34,837 nt of DNA, taken from NCBI GenBank assembly GCA_947571515.1, contig CANOYI010000004.1, positions 1 through 34,837 on the forward strand, given 5' to 3'. The stretch's first letter is position 1; every line of letters begins with the position of its first letter. This document shows, piece by piece, positions 7,146-15,362 of this stretch. A program made the translations under genes and the position numbers. The notes under the pieces are model-generated. The model was not told where the DNA came from, did no database searches, and saw only the letters and a program-made list of their open reading frames with translations. The stretch comes from an uncultured Clostridium sp. (GTDB lineage: Bacteria > Bacillota > Clostridia > TANB77 > CAG-508).

Positions 7146-7254
7146 GGAGCTTTTCTGCTCTAATCAAATTCTTACCATTTCGGTACTGAATTTGCTTTTT
7201 ATGTACGAAGACCTGTCCGATGGTGCGCCAACACCGTTTGAGGATAGGTCTTTT
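7146..7254 (+). ncRNA. Small RNA antisense to the sigma-operon leader
   Basis: About 109 nt with three stems. The first is GAGC/GCTC. The second is CAAATTC/GAATTTG enclosing TACC/GGTA. The third is an intrinsic terminator, AGACCTGTCC pairing with GGATAGGTCT (one G.U) around GGTG/CACC, followed by TTTTT. It has its own promoter and no start codon with a ribosome site. The opposite strand is the leader transcribed from the 7269-7297 promoter, so it would be a counter-transcript of that mRNA. No RNA family recognised. Confidence 0.6.
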
Positions 7255-7268
7255 TGTTTCTGTTATAA

Positions 7269-7321
7269 ATTATAGAACGTCCGTTTGAAAATGTCAAGCG
7301 TTTTTTGCGAACGTTCGTTTG
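7269..7321 (-). promoter_or_regulatory. Consensus promoter with two LexA-like boxes
   Basis: On the minus strand, TTGACA (7292-7297) and TATAAT (7269-7274) are separated by exactly 17 bp, a perfect sigma-A match. The spacer holds CAAACGGACGTTCT (7274-7287) and a near copy CAAACGAACGTTCG lies at 7308-7321. Both are one base from the Firmicutes SOS box half-sites GAAC-N4-GTTC. Damage-inducible control of the 6831-to-4055 operon is likely but inferred; a dedicated element repressor is the alternative. Confidence 0.65.
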
Positions 7322-7336
7322 TTTTTCTCTTCCTTT

Positions 7337-7606
7337 TCATTCCAATTGAGGAAATAGAATATTATGGATAGTATTTTTTTCCTTTATTACACCATAAAGT
7401 GACAAAGTTCCAAAAAAATCATTATCCTGATAAAAAATATCATCTGCCTGCTTAATTAATTCTTCTCCTTTTTTCTTTTTAATTCTTCTTGTAATGTCGT
7501 GCATATATGATTGTTTGTCAATAACGGATAACAGAACTATATCGTCCTGATCCATGTGTTTCATTAATTCAAAAGCTTCTTTGACAGAACACATTACCAC
7601 ACTCAT
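7337..7606 (-). CDS. Unknown 89-aa partner of the MazF-like toxin
   Basis: Starts MSVVMCSVKEAFELMKHMDQ. The ATG overlaps the toxin stop (TAATGA), so the two are translationally coupled. It is mixed alpha/beta with a basic centre (ITRRIKKKKGEEL). It does not resemble MazE or RHH antitoxins. As the only tightly coupled partner of the toxin it may be the antitoxin, in reversed order; this is inference. Confidence 0.6.
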   Translation of the reverse strand: MSVVMCSVKEAFELMKHMDQDDIVLLSVIDKQSYMHDITRRIKKKKGEELIKQADDIFYQDNDFFGTLSLYGVIKEKNTIHNILFPQLE

Positions 7607-7986
7607 TATTCTAACACCTCTTCCCAATTTATTTTTTCTCCAAAGAAAAATGTATTAAAACATACTTTATTCACACTATTTCTTTGCTTTTTATCCGATA
7701 CATTACCCAACTTTTTTATTACTTCTTCTTTGCAAATAGTTTGTGGCTGCTCTCCTAAAATCATAGAATACGTTGACAAACCAGTTTCAGATTCTGCCTG
7801 CAGGCATCCATGTACCGGAAGGTGCTGTTTTTTAATAATATGGGTCAAAGGCATAACTGTAATGATACTCGCATTTGTTGTTCCTTTCTCATTACTAACA
7901 ATAATATATGGTCTTCTCTTTTTTTGAATAGAGCCAGTACCATAATCCAACTCTGCCTCTATAATATCATACCTATGAAGCTCCAT
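7606..7986 (-). CDS. MazF/PemK-family endoribonuclease toxin
   Basis: 126 aa. RPYIIVSNEKG at 25-35 (the conserved R-P...S-N of the family), ITVMPLT at 42-48 and STYSMILGEQPQTICKEEVI further on match the MazF SH3-like barrel. The C-terminal ~35 residues are less typical. The ribosome site is GGAGGG, six bases from the ATG. MazF enzymes cleave mRNA at short motifs (family knowledge). No mazE-like gene precedes it; the divergent XRE gene at 8142 and a shared palindrome suggest regulation by that protein. Confidence 0.85.
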   Translation of the reverse strand: MELHRYDIIEAELDYGTGSIQKKRRPYIIVSNEKGTTNASIITVMPLTHIIKKQHLPVHGCLQAESETGLSTYSMILGEQPQTICKEEVIKKLGNVSDKKQRNSVNKVCFNTFFFGEKINWEEVLE

Positions 7987-8037
7987 ATGTACCCTCCTCT
8001 CTTACTATGTAACTATATCTTGCCTTTGATATTTTAT

Positions 8038-8076
8038 ATTATATACTTTTTAATATATATTGTCAACAATATATAT
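8038..8076 (-). promoter_or_regulatory. Toxin promoter with palindromic operator
   Basis: On the minus strand, TTGACA (8061-8066), 17 bp, and TATAAT (8038-8043): a perfect consensus promoter for the MazF gene. The -35 is overlapped by a near-perfect palindrome, arms ATATATATTGT and ACAATATATAT around CA (8053-8076). It lies between the toxin and the divergent XRE gene, so it is the likely XRE binding site. Confidence 0.7.
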
Positions 8077-8141
8077 AGATTCTTTTATATTTCTTTTTCT
8101 TTGTATATGTGGTAATATTTATATAAAGAGAGGTATATATT

Positions 8142-8402
8142 ATGAGAATATCCATTGAATCCAAATTATCAGAACTAGGAATATCACGATATGAATTGGC
8201 AAAACGTATCGGTGTAACCTATCCAACCATAGACAACATATATAAGGGGAAATCTTCTTCCATAAAATTTGATACCCTAGAGTCTATTTGCGAGGAACTT
8301 CACTGTACTCCAAATGATATTTTTATATTCGAAAATTCAAAAACAAAACCGCAGTTATTCACACAAATTGAAACAACAGAAAATAATGACGATACTAAAT
8401 AG
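8142..8402 (+). CDS. XRE/Cro-CI family regulator, divergent from the MazF gene
   Basis: 86 aa. The helix-turn-helix spans ~9-60: YELAKRIGVTYPTIDNIYKG, then FDTLESICEELHCTPNDIF. GAGAGG precedes the ATG. The C-terminus is short, polar and probably disordered. It probably binds the palindrome at 8053-8076 and represses the toxin operon and itself. It could be the antitoxin or only its regulator. Confidence 0.82.
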   Translation: MRISIESKLSELGISRYELAKRIGVTYPTIDNIYKGKSSSIKFDTLESICEELHCTPNDIFIFENSKTKPQLFTQIETTENNDDTK

Positions 8403-8409
8403 TATCGTC
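8388..8409. terminator. Perfect stem-loop over the XRE stop codon
   Basis: GACGATACTA (8388-8397) and TAGTATCGTC (8400-8409) pair perfectly across two bases; the stop TAG is inside the stem. The T-rich tract further on is interrupted, so termination strength is uncertain. Confidence 0.5.
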
Positions 8410-8435
8410 ATACATCTACAATTTATATTTTTTAA

Positions 8436-8480
8436 GGGACTGTTACATCCGAGTTTTTTGATCTCTGGTGCAACAGCCTC
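8436..8480. repeat. Imperfect inverted repeat, possible insertion-element remnant
   Basis: GGGACTGTTACATCCGAG (8436-8453) pairs imperfectly with CTCTGGTGCAACAGCCTC (8463-8480). The GGGACTGTT-type end resembles terminal repeats of some insertion sequences, but no transposase lies nearby. A gene-end hairpin is equally possible. Confidence 0.3.
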
Positions 8481-8514
8481 TATATCCACAGAGCAGCTTT
8501 TATATACTTTACTG

Positions 8515-8775
8515 TTAATCTTTATAAAATATATAATTTTTATACTCATCTAACATTTTCATATTTTGAAATAATTGTTCTGCCATATGTCGGTTTAAAA
8601 ATATTCTTGTTCCTAATTCACACCTATCTTTCCACTCATCACAATACTTAATGGCATTTATTGACACATCCTGAATAATATAACAATCAAGATATATTTC
8701 CTTACCTATTTTATCTACAATGATTTCATATACATTATCACCAATATCACATGGTAATTCAATAAGTCTTCCCAT
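8515..8775 (-). CDS. Small mobile-element protein, 86 aa
   Basis: Starts MGRLIELPCDIGDNVYEIIV, the ELPCxxGDxVYEI pattern of a common small clostridial phage/element family, probably a small beta-barrel. AAAGGA precedes the ATG. Function unknown. Confidence 0.65.
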   Translation of the reverse strand: MGRLIELPCDIGDNVYEIIVDKIGKEIYLDCYIIQDVSINAIKYCDEWKDRCELGTRIFLNRHMAEQLFQNMKMLDEYKNYIFYKD

Positions 8776-8794
8776 AATTTTATCCTTTGAATAG

Positions 8795-9805
8795 TTATTT
8801 CAATTTATTATATTCATTCTTTAATCCTCTTGTAAAATATAAAGAATCTTCCTTCAATTGTTTTGACACTTTTCTTACTTCATGCAATATATTTTCTATA
8901 ATAAAGCCAGAAGATAATGCTAAGGATATTTTAGTTGGAATATCTGTAAAAAAAGTAGCTAATAACGGTATATACGTAAAATTACCAATATTACAAAAAA
9001 CATTATGAAAAATATCATATTTTCTATCTTTGATTTTTCTCTCAAATTGATCAATTGCTTTTTGTAATTTAATTTTTTTTGTTTCTACATTTAAACCACT
9101 ATTCTCTTTTAAGAAGAAATTTAAGTAATGCCTCAATTCAATTAATTCATCACAACACTTTTCTTTTAGAAAACTTATTCCATCAAAATCCAAATTATCA
9201 AAAGATGGTAAAAAAATATTTAGCATTTCTTTTTTGTCGATATAAGTATTATTTCCGCTCCCCATAAAACAATTAATTTGATAATTAAGTACATTACTGC
9301 CAATCATAATATCATCACCACAATCCATATATGCTAATGCTGTTAGCAATAAATTCGCATTACAATAAATTTGCCACATGGTAAAAACATCATAATCATC
9401 TTTTCTACCACCGCCCAAGTCTATTAATAAATCATGTAAATCTTCATAATATAAATAAGGATATTTATTATAATAATCGAATATTTGAGAATCATGATAA
9501 CTACCAGCTATAGCTTCCATTTCATCCCTAATTAAATCTCCCGCCAAATTTTGTTTCAATTTATTTATATATAATGAAGCCGCAAAATAACATTGATTTA
9601 ACGCTGTTTCGTATTCTATATCATTTTCACTTATCAAATCTACTTTTACCCTTCCATCCCTAATAACATCAGCAATTTGTTCTATATTAGCAAACGGAAG
9701 AAATCCTTTAAAATCAGTTACCACAACATCAAAATCATCAAAATATAACATTGCAAATTTAATATTAGAAATAGTATTTGGAAGTGCATCATATAAAATT
9801 TTCAT
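8795..9805 (-). CDS. Large unknown protein, 336 aa (possible defence-type)
   Basis: Strong AAAGGAG site. It starts MKILYDALPNTISNIKFAML; the acidic, all-alpha body has many aromatic residues. Near the C-terminus a hydrophobic stretch (~285-310, IPLLATFF and ISLALSSGFII) could be a membrane-associated helical hairpin. The N-terminal KILYDALP...AMLYFDDF pattern faintly recalls DUF6236-type proteins, but I would not assign it. Low G+C. It sits next to a Fic gene and a second large unknown. Confidence 0.65.
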   Translation of the reverse strand: MKILYDALPNTISNIKFAMLYFDDFDVVVTDFKGFLPFANIEQIADVIRDGRVKVDLISENDIEYETALNQCYFAASLYINKLKQNLAGDLIRDEMEAIAGSYHDSQIFDYYNKYPYLYYEDLHDLLIDLGGGRKDDYDVFTMWQIYCNANLLLTALAYMDCGDDIMIGSNVLNYQINCFMGSGNNTYIDKKEMLNIFLPSFDNLDFDGISFLKEKCCDELIELRHYLNFFLKENSGLNVETKKIKLQKAIDQFERKIKDRKYDIFHNVFCNIGNFTYIPLLATFFTDIPTKISLALSSGFIIENILHEVRKVSKQLKEDSLYFTRGLKNEYNKLK

Positions 9806-9849
9806 AAGCTATAACTCCTTTGCTTTAAAATTTCACTTTTATCCCTATC

Positions 9850-10584
9850 CTACATAAAATACTTACACTTTTCCAAATAAAATTGCTGCTCCTTTTCAAA
9901 TAAACTAATCAGTTTATTTAAAGACTCCTCTTCCCTATATTCTTTCAAAGCATCCAGATACTCATTTCTATTCGCATCTTCAATCACGATCGGCACAATA
10001 TCATTCTTTAAACACTCTCTGAAAAGGATCAGCCTACCAGTCCTACCATTCCCATCTTGGAAGGGATGAATACTCTCGTATCTAGCATGAAACTCAACCA
10101 ATACATCAAGATTTATTTTCTGTCTAAAATACCATTCCATGAGAACGTTCATCCCTTTTTCAACATTCTCAGGTCTTACTGTTTGGTACATTCCAATCAT
10201 ATTAGGACGTTTTTTATAATCACCGATGGCATATCCATTAGCGCGATCCTCAAATACCCCTGATTTCAGTTCATAATGAAATTTCTTTATCAATCCAGTA
10301 CCTAACTGTTCGTTTAGTGTATCCAGCATTTTATTGAACATGAGAAAATGTCCATTCATTTCCTCAACATCTTTTGCCCTATAATAATCATCTGATTTTG
10401 GCAATGTACCATTATCAAACAAAGATGCCGTCTGTTCCTCAGTAAGTGTGCTTCCCTCAATCTTATTTGAGTTATAGGCAAGTAAACGTTGCGTATATGC
10501 ATACACACCGGATCTGTCAAATTTCTCTCTTTCTATTTTGAATCTTTCCAGAAGGAAATCTAAAAATTTTTTCTCTTTATTCAT
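9850..10584 (-). CDS. Fic-domain AMPylation-type enzyme
   Basis: 244 aa from the ATG at 10582-10584 (AGAAAGG upstream; a GTG three codons earlier is less likely). The catalytic motif HPFQDGNGRTGR at ~173-184 is intact. The N-terminal SNKIEGS at ~39-45 is the autoinhibitory (S/T)xxxE(G/N) helix of class II Fic proteins, so activity is probably self-restrained. Such enzymes transfer AMP or other nucleotides to protein hydroxyls (family knowledge). No separate antitoxin gene is needed. The target is unknown; a toxin or defence role is inferred. Confidence 0.92.
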   Translation of the reverse strand: MNKEKKFLDFLLERFKIEREKFDRSGVYAYTQRLLAYNSNKIEGSTLTEEQTASLFDNGTLPKSDDYYRAKDVEEMNGHFLMFNKMLDTLNEQLGTGLIKKFHYELKSGVFEDRANGYAIGDYKKRPNMIGMYQTVRPENVEKGMNVLMEWYFRQKINLDVLVEFHARYESIHPFQDGNGRTGRLILFRECLKNDIVPIVIEDANRNEYLDALKEYREEESLNKLISLFEKEQQFYLEKCKYFM

Positions 10585-10649
10585 ATTAATCACCTTTCTT
10601 GACTGAAGTCATCAAACTAGAATTTTAAGCAATAAACAAACATAATATA

Positions 10650-10847
10650 TTACCTAGTTAATAAAAACCATTCCGTTTCACTTCGTTTTATAGCATCTTT
10701 TCTACTTACCCAAGATTCGGGTATATCGAATAATAATGAAAAAAATGGTATAAAATAACCAGGTACTAACATTAATATACTTATAAAGTTTTGTAAAAGA
10801 GCATAGCTAACTTTTTTTTGCTTATCATATTTTTTTATATTGTTCAT
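10650..10847 (-). CDS. Small membrane protein overlapping the 392-aa gene
   Basis: 65 aa. A hydrophobic segment at ~15-41 (YALLQNFISILMLVPGYFIP and on) follows a lysine-rich N-terminus; the C-terminus is polar. Its start lies 23 bp inside the end of the upstream gene, which suggests coupling, though no good ribosome site is visible. It could be a membrane effector or anchor for the 392-aa protein (inference). Confidence 0.5.
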   Translation of the reverse strand: MNNIKKYDKQKKVSYALLQNFISILMLVPGYFIPFFSLLFDIPESWVSRKDAIKRSETEWFLLTR

Positions 10848-12003
10848 TTAAATAATTACTTGCCTTATTAAAATCTTTTGTTATAAGTTCAATTGTTTTG
10901 GTATCGCCAAAATTTTGAAGTTCTTCACACCAAGATCTAAAAATCTTTCTAAAACTAATGATCTCTGGTCTATTTCTTAATCGCAATGCTTCTGCTAAAG
11001 ATTGAGGAGATGGTAAACTATTTAATTGTCTTAGTTCAGGCAGTTTAAATAAATAATATATATCATCTACAATTTTTATATTCGCCGTTAAGTCCATACG
11101 ATCTGCTTTTAAGTACCTAGAATATACTGGAACTTTCTGATTTATTGATGTGAAAATATCCAATAAAGTCACATATCTTCCCATTGCATATTCGCAGCGA
11201 AAGTGTCTCAGACACTCTGTAGTCTTACGATAATTACACCCTTTACATTGTTTCTTTCCTTTAATTGTATATAAGTCATCTAACAAAGAAAACGATTGAG
11301 CAATTTGTGTATTACTACTTATTTTTTGTATTCTGTCTTGTGATATTATATTTGTAATTGGTTCTAAAATGTATTGACTAATTTTTTCCTTCGCAATACT
11401 TATTGCCAATTTATTCGGTGAATTATCAAAATTCTGCAACAATAGTCTATCAAACCATTTTGTTACCATTATACTGTCAGCTAATAAGTGCAAAATTCCA
11501 GAATTTAGAAAAAATTCCTTTATCCTATTTATATTACCTTGATTTATACAAATAGTCATATCTTTTATTTCTTTATTAGTAATACATTCAAAAAAATTTG
11601 TTTCACATTCTTCGTCTAATTTCCAAATGAGTCCTACCAGCAATGATTCAAATGGTGGATCTTCAATATTAAATAAATTTAATTTTCCTTGAATAGCACC
11701 TTCTGCATTACACTTTTCAAAATTGGTACTATTCAGTACAGGCTCTTTTGAAATAAGACCAATATCAATTAATCTATCTACATTATAACTCATTAAACGA
11801 TTCGCATCTATATTATCAAATATCAATAATAATCTAAGTAAAGTAGATTTATAATTTATCCTTGATATTCTAGCCTTTATTATTGCCTCATCAAAATCAT
11901 CATCATATTCATCTATATAATCTGTAATATAATTTTCTCTAATAGCAAGATTAATAAAATCATATATTTCATTATAACCAAGAAATAATTTGGAAAAATC
12001 CAT
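10825..12003 (-). CDS. Large unknown cysteine-motif protein, 392 aa
   Basis: Acidic N-terminus (DEYDDDFDEA at ~31-40) and an all-alpha body. A probable metal or iron-sulfur site is formed by C253, C256, C264 and C270 (CKGCNYRKTTECLRHFRC). The C-terminus is basic (RPEIISFRKIFRSW). AAGGGA upstream. No family recognised. Pairing with the overlapping membrane microprotein at 10650 and proximity to Fic and the 336-aa protein suggest an accessory or defence module. Confidence 0.65.
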   Translation of the reverse strand: MDFSKLFLGYNEIYDFINLAIRENYITDYIDEYDDDFDEAIIKARISRINYKSTLLRLLLIFDNIDANRLMSYNVDRLIDIGLISKEPVLNSTNFEKCNAEGAIQGKLNLFNIEDPPFESLLVGLIWKLDEECETNFFECITNKEIKDMTICINQGNINRIKEFFLNSGILHLLADSIMVTKWFDRLLLQNFDNSPNKLAISIAKEKISQYILEPITNIISQDRIQKISSNTQIAQSFSLLDDLYTIKGKKQCKGCNYRKTTECLRHFRCEYAMGRYVTLLDIFTSINQKVPVYSRYLKADRMDLTANIKIVDDIYYLFKLPELRQLNSLPSPQSLAEALRLRNRPEIISFRKIFRSWCEELQNFGDTKTIELITKDFNKASNYLNEQYKKI

Positions 12004-12078
12004 TTAATAATCATTCCCTTCAGTATTTTAAAAAAAATTTTATCTAATGTGTATATTTCAAATTATTTTTCGTTAAAA

Positions 12079-12246
12079 TCAGACATTTAAATCCTCTACT
12101 GTTTTAAACACTTTTGTATCTCCGAATTGTTCCAAAAACACACTATCACCATACTTCATACACTCATGTCCAAAAGGATAACCCTTATCATCCGTTCTGC
12201 CGTTAAACTGTTTACATTTACTGCAATCCTTATTACATTCTACCAA
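12079..12246 (-). CDS. Small cysteine-rich protein
   Basis: 55 aa from a TTG at 12244-12246, chosen because GGAGG lies eight bases upstream; an earlier in-frame TTG overlaps that ribosome site. CNKDCSKCKQF and a later HECMKYG give four cysteines and a histidine, probably metal-binding. Family seen in phage-like elements; function unknown. Confidence 0.6.
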   Translation of the reverse strand: MVECNKDCSKCKQFNGRTDDKGYPFGHECMKYGDSVFLEQFGDTKVFKTVEDLNV

Positions 12247-12275
12247 TAATTTTTCCTCCAAATAAAATCAAGTTT

Positions 12276-12482
12276 TCAACTTCTATTTCTTGCATATTCC
12301 TTATAAACCTTTTGTCCGTTTCTACCCCTGTATAATTTATATAATGCAGATCCAAGCCCAGTATCTAATCTTTCTTGCGCCTCATTGCACGATTCTTCAT
12401 CTCCATCACTCATCATTGAACACCACTCTTCAGCAGAATGAATTAAAGCCAACAATTCTTTATCTGTCAAATATACTTGCAT
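12276..12482 (-). CDS. Small hypothetical protein, 68 aa
   Basis: Starts MQVYLTDKELLALIHSAEEW, with GGAGG five bases before the ATG at 12480-12482. It is helical and acidic in the middle (SDGDEESCNEAQERLDTG), with a basic C-terminus. Typical accessory small protein; function unknown. Confidence 0.68.
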   Translation of the reverse strand: MQVYLTDKELLALIHSAEEWCSMMSDGDEESCNEAQERLDTGLGSALYKLYRGRNGQKVYKEYARNRS

Positions 12483-12499
12483 ATTTTCCTCCAATAAAA

Positions 12500-13063
12500 T
12501 CAATCGTTTATATGCATATTACACTCAGCTACACAATTATGAGTTTCATAATCCCAGTGTTTTCCGTGCAAGTCTATCCACTGTCCATCATATGTTCCAT
12601 ATTTTCCACTACAAATCATTTTATACATTTCATCCTTTCCGTCTTGCCATACTTTGTGACTTCCTTTGAAAACAATCACAGGATAAATATATTCTTCATA
12701 TGCCGGCAATGTTTCAATCTCATCAGTACCTCTATAACAAAAAAGCCAAATGTCATTAATATCATTCGCCTTGTATATAATTGCCGGTTCCAAAGCCAAA
12801 GTAATTCTCTGCCCATTAATATCAATGATTCTCTGCAAGCCAAAAGATAAAATTAATTTTGCATTTCCAACGTCTTCATCGTCACAATCATAATCATTGT
12901 ATTCTGCATGTCCATTAACTGTATCTAATATTTCTTTAGAAAGCGAGTCCATCAACCTATAATTATAACATAAAACAATAGCATTTTTTGTAATAGGACT
13001 AAATAAATTATTATTATCCGCAACCATAAATCTTTTATCTTTAAACTCTATCGCTCTTAACAT
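12500..13063 (-). CDS. Hypothetical protein, 187 aa
   Basis: Starts MLRAIEFKDKRFMVADNNNL, with GGAGG upstream. It is mixed alpha/beta with an acidic centre (YNDYDCDDEDVG) and ends in a His/Cys-rich WDYETHNCVAECNMH tail. No family recognised. It is co-directional with the recombinase at 13083 and separated from it by 19 bp. Confidence 0.65.
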   Translation of the reverse strand: MLRAIEFKDKRFMVADNNNLFSPITKNAIVLCYNYRLMDSLSKEILDTVNGHAEYNDYDCDDEDVGNAKLILSFGLQRIIDINGQRITLALEPAIIYKANDINDIWLFCYRGTDEIETLPAYEEYIYPVIVFKGSHKVWQDGKDEMYKMICSGKYGTYDGQWIDLHGKHWDYETHNCVAECNMHIND

Positions 13064-13082
13064 ATTAAATTGTCCTCCCTGA

Positions 13083-13937
13083 TTATATCATACAACTTTC
13101 TGCCATACCAATAAGTTTATTGATCCCTTCAAACTTATCCTCATTATTCCGCGCCATATCCCAGCATTTACTAAGTATTTCTCTAAAATCTTCTGCCTTT
13201 AACGGAACTACTGGACTATTTTTAACGACTGGTCTTTCCCCATTAGAAACGTCAGTAATAAAATCTCCCATATCATTATACAATTTCATTTCATCTTCCC
13301 TTGAAATCCCAATATATCTAAGTGTTGTATTGCGATCTGAGTGAGAGAAAATTCCCTGTAGTTTATCTACCGTTGTAACATCATATGGATGCAGCTTAAC
13401 CGACCAATAACCGAAGGTTTTCCGTGTCGAGTGCGTGCTCACAGCATATTGGATTCCACAAGCATCCGCTACTATCTTAAATTGTTTCCGATAAGCCGCT
13501 GCTTGGCTCTGTGTAGCTTTCCAAAATAACTCATTCCATTCTTCCTCAGAGTATTCCTCTTTATTTTCCAGTAATTGTGACTTTTGCGCTGTAGTTATAA
13601 TGTAATCATTATAATTTTCCATCGGATCAACACTAGTTTTATCAATATATAACTGCAACGCTTCTTTACAAGCTCCACATACATAAGGACGTGTAATCTT
13701 TCCTGTCTTCTGTTCCTTAATCTCTATCTCATCTTTTATTCTTCCGTTCTCATAAAAGAAATCTGACCATTTAAAAGATAATGTATCACTAACTCGTCTT
13801 CCAAGTAATAACCCGAAATTAAAAGCTAAATACCAATGCCACATTCCTTTCATCTTGAAATAGTCTATCATATTCTTTATATCTTCCATATACCAAAACG
13901 GATAAACCTCCGTCTTACCTGTCTTTTTTGATTTCAT
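13083..13937 (-). CDS. Tyrosine recombinase/integrase
   Basis: 284 aa from the ATG at 13935-13937 (GGAGG eight bases upstream), not the longer ORF start. The catalytic set is present: R47/R48 in LLLGRRVSD, K77 in EQKTGK, H169 and R172 in HSTRKT, H199 in FSHSD and the nucleophile Y208 in TLRYIG. The N-terminal core-binding domain is short. It may integrate or excise the element, or resolve plasmid multimers (XerD-like). No attachment site is identifiable nearby. Confidence 0.85.
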   Translation of the reverse strand: MKSKKTGKTEVYPFWYMEDIKNMIDYFKMKGMWHWYLAFNFGLLLGRRVSDTLSFKWSDFFYENGRIKDEIEIKEQKTGKITRPYVCGACKEALQLYIDKTSVDPMENYNDYIITTAQKSQLLENKEEYSEEEWNELFWKATQSQAAAYRKQFKIVADACGIQYAVSTHSTRKTFGYWSVKLHPYDVTTVDKLQGIFSHSDRNTTLRYIGISREDEMKLYNDMGDFITDVSNGERPVVKNSPVVPLKAEDFREILSKCWDMARNNEDKFEGINKLIGMAESCMI

Positions 13938-13953
13938 AGCCAACTCCTCCTCT

Positions 13954-14214
13954 CTATGCAAACTCCGCAATAGCCGATGCAATCACTTTTGCTGCTCTCT
14001 TACTTTTTAATGCTCTACTCAAAGAACCTTCATTCCACAATATATCTTCAAAATAACTTAATTCACCACCGACTCCAAAATTTGGAATACTAAAGAATCC
14101 ACCATTCACATACTTTCCAAAAATAACACTATAATAATTCCCATTAAAATCTACACCTATATGATGTACGTTTCTAATGTTCCTATCTCCCAAATAACTT
14201 ATTTTATATCCCAT
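13954..14214 (-). CDS. Small DUF6618-like protein
   Basis: 86 aa with GGAGG and good spacing. The FFSIPNFGVGGELSYFEDIL segment matches the pattern (..IPNWxIGCEL..) I associate with DUF6618 proteins of Lachnospiraceae elements. Its stop lies 17 bp before the recombinase start. Function unknown. Confidence 0.6.
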   Translation of the reverse strand: MGYKISYLGDRNIRNVHHIGVDFNGNYYSVIFGKYVNGGFFSIPNFGVGGELSYFEDILWNEGSLSRALKSKRAAKVIASAIAEFA

Positions 14215-14321
14215 AAATAACCTCCTAAAATTTTATCTGATAAAACAACTTCTTTTCTCGTGAGAAGTTTATAGAACACGTCTCGCCGCTTCATATCAGC
14301 GTGAAATATGTATTATAGCTT

Positions 14322-15263
14322 CTATGCAATATATCTTCCAATACTCCCTATTGTCCCATCCACAGGTTCATTATCACCGTTAATAATATCAAGTAAAAAC
14401 AACTTCAACTTCTTTGAATCATCTTTAAATTGCGGATATTTTACTGTCGAATTAATAAGCAACTCGTCAGGCGTGGTTTTCTTCAAATAAGTAATTAGTT
14501 TCCTCTGTATAAAATCACTTTCTCCCTCAAAAGACTTTCTAATTTCATATAAAGAATTAACTACCCTATGACAATGAGACTGAGGAAATTCATTCCATTT
14601 TGCCTTATGCAATAAATCTAATACCCATTCAAAATATGACGCATCACCTTTTCCAAATATCTCCCTTGCCAGCGTCAAACAAGACATATTGCCGGCTCTT
14701 TTACTTCGATTAACTTCTAAGTCGAATTTATCGCACATATCCCTGATCGCAGTATCAATCTTTTCACCAGCACACACATTTGCTTTAAAAATATCATACG
14801 GATCCGGCTTTTTAATTCCGTTCCCCTGACATCCAAACAAAGCTGCTTCCTGTTCCTGAGTCAGACCCATGGTAATTACACATAATACATAATCTATGCC
14901 CATTATCTTTAATGCCACAAGCCTATGTTGCCCATCCCACACATAGAGTCTTCCATCTTTCCTATAATTGATTTTTAACGGATCACACTTCATATCATCC
15001 CACTCTTGAGCAATAGTTTTTACATGACTATGAACAGGTCTCTGATATGACTCATCAATATGTAAGTCCTCTACAGGAACAATAACAAACACTTTATTTC
15101 CTACGGGAATACCACCTATAAGAATTTTCAAAGCATTTTTTCGCTCTTCAAAATTGTCATTACATTCCTCATTAATTTTTCTCATTTCTTCAATCATCTG
15201 ATCTTTTGTCATTCCGCACGCCTCTGTTTTACAATTTCCTTTGCTGTTTTGTTTCTGTTTCAT
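14322..15263 (-). CDS. ParB/Srx-like nuclease-fold protein
   Basis: 313 aa, AGGAGAAG before the ATG. An N-terminal ~50-residue polar region is followed by a ParB-like domain: HIDESYQRPV at 68-77, then RLYVWDGQHRLVALKIMG at 105-122 with the DGQHR motif. The rest is helical. Such proteins (DUF6551-like) occur on plasmids and phages, but without parA beside it a partition role is doubtful. The ParB fold can bind CTP or act as a nuclease (family knowledge). Confidence 0.75.
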   Translation of the reverse strand: MKQKQNSKGNCKTEACGMTKDQMIEEMRKINEECNDNFEERKNALKILIGGIPVGNKVFVIVPVEDLHIDESYQRPVHSHVKTIAQEWDDMKCDPLKINYRKDGRLYVWDGQHRLVALKIMGIDYVLCVITMGLTQEQEAALFGCQGNGIKKPDPYDIFKANVCAGEKIDTAIRDMCDKFDLEVNRSKRAGNMSCLTLAREIFGKGDASYFEWVLDLLHKAKWNEFPQSHCHRVVNSLYEIRKSFEGESDFIQRKLITYLKKTTPDELLINSTVKYPQFKDDSKKLKLFLLDIINGDNEPVDGTIGSIGRYIA

Positions 15264-15303
15264 AATAATCTTCTCCTTTTATTTTTGATTTTTTGTATAA
15301 TAA

Positions 15304-15336
15304 AAAGCATCTGGACTTCTAATTTCCAAATGCTTT
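15304..15336 (-). terminator. Terminator after yoeB
   Basis: AAAGCAT/ATGCTTT outer stem with inner TGGA/TCCA. On the minus strand it is followed by TTTTATTAT. It separates the toxin-antitoxin module from the ParB-like gene. Closely similar in design to 19130-19159. Confidence 0.65.
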
Positions 15337-15362
15337 CTACAACCTTAAATATCTATCCTATT

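Noticed and set aside
8436..8480. Active insertion sequence
   Set aside because: Only one imperfect inverted repeat is visible and no transposase gene or target duplication accompanies it.
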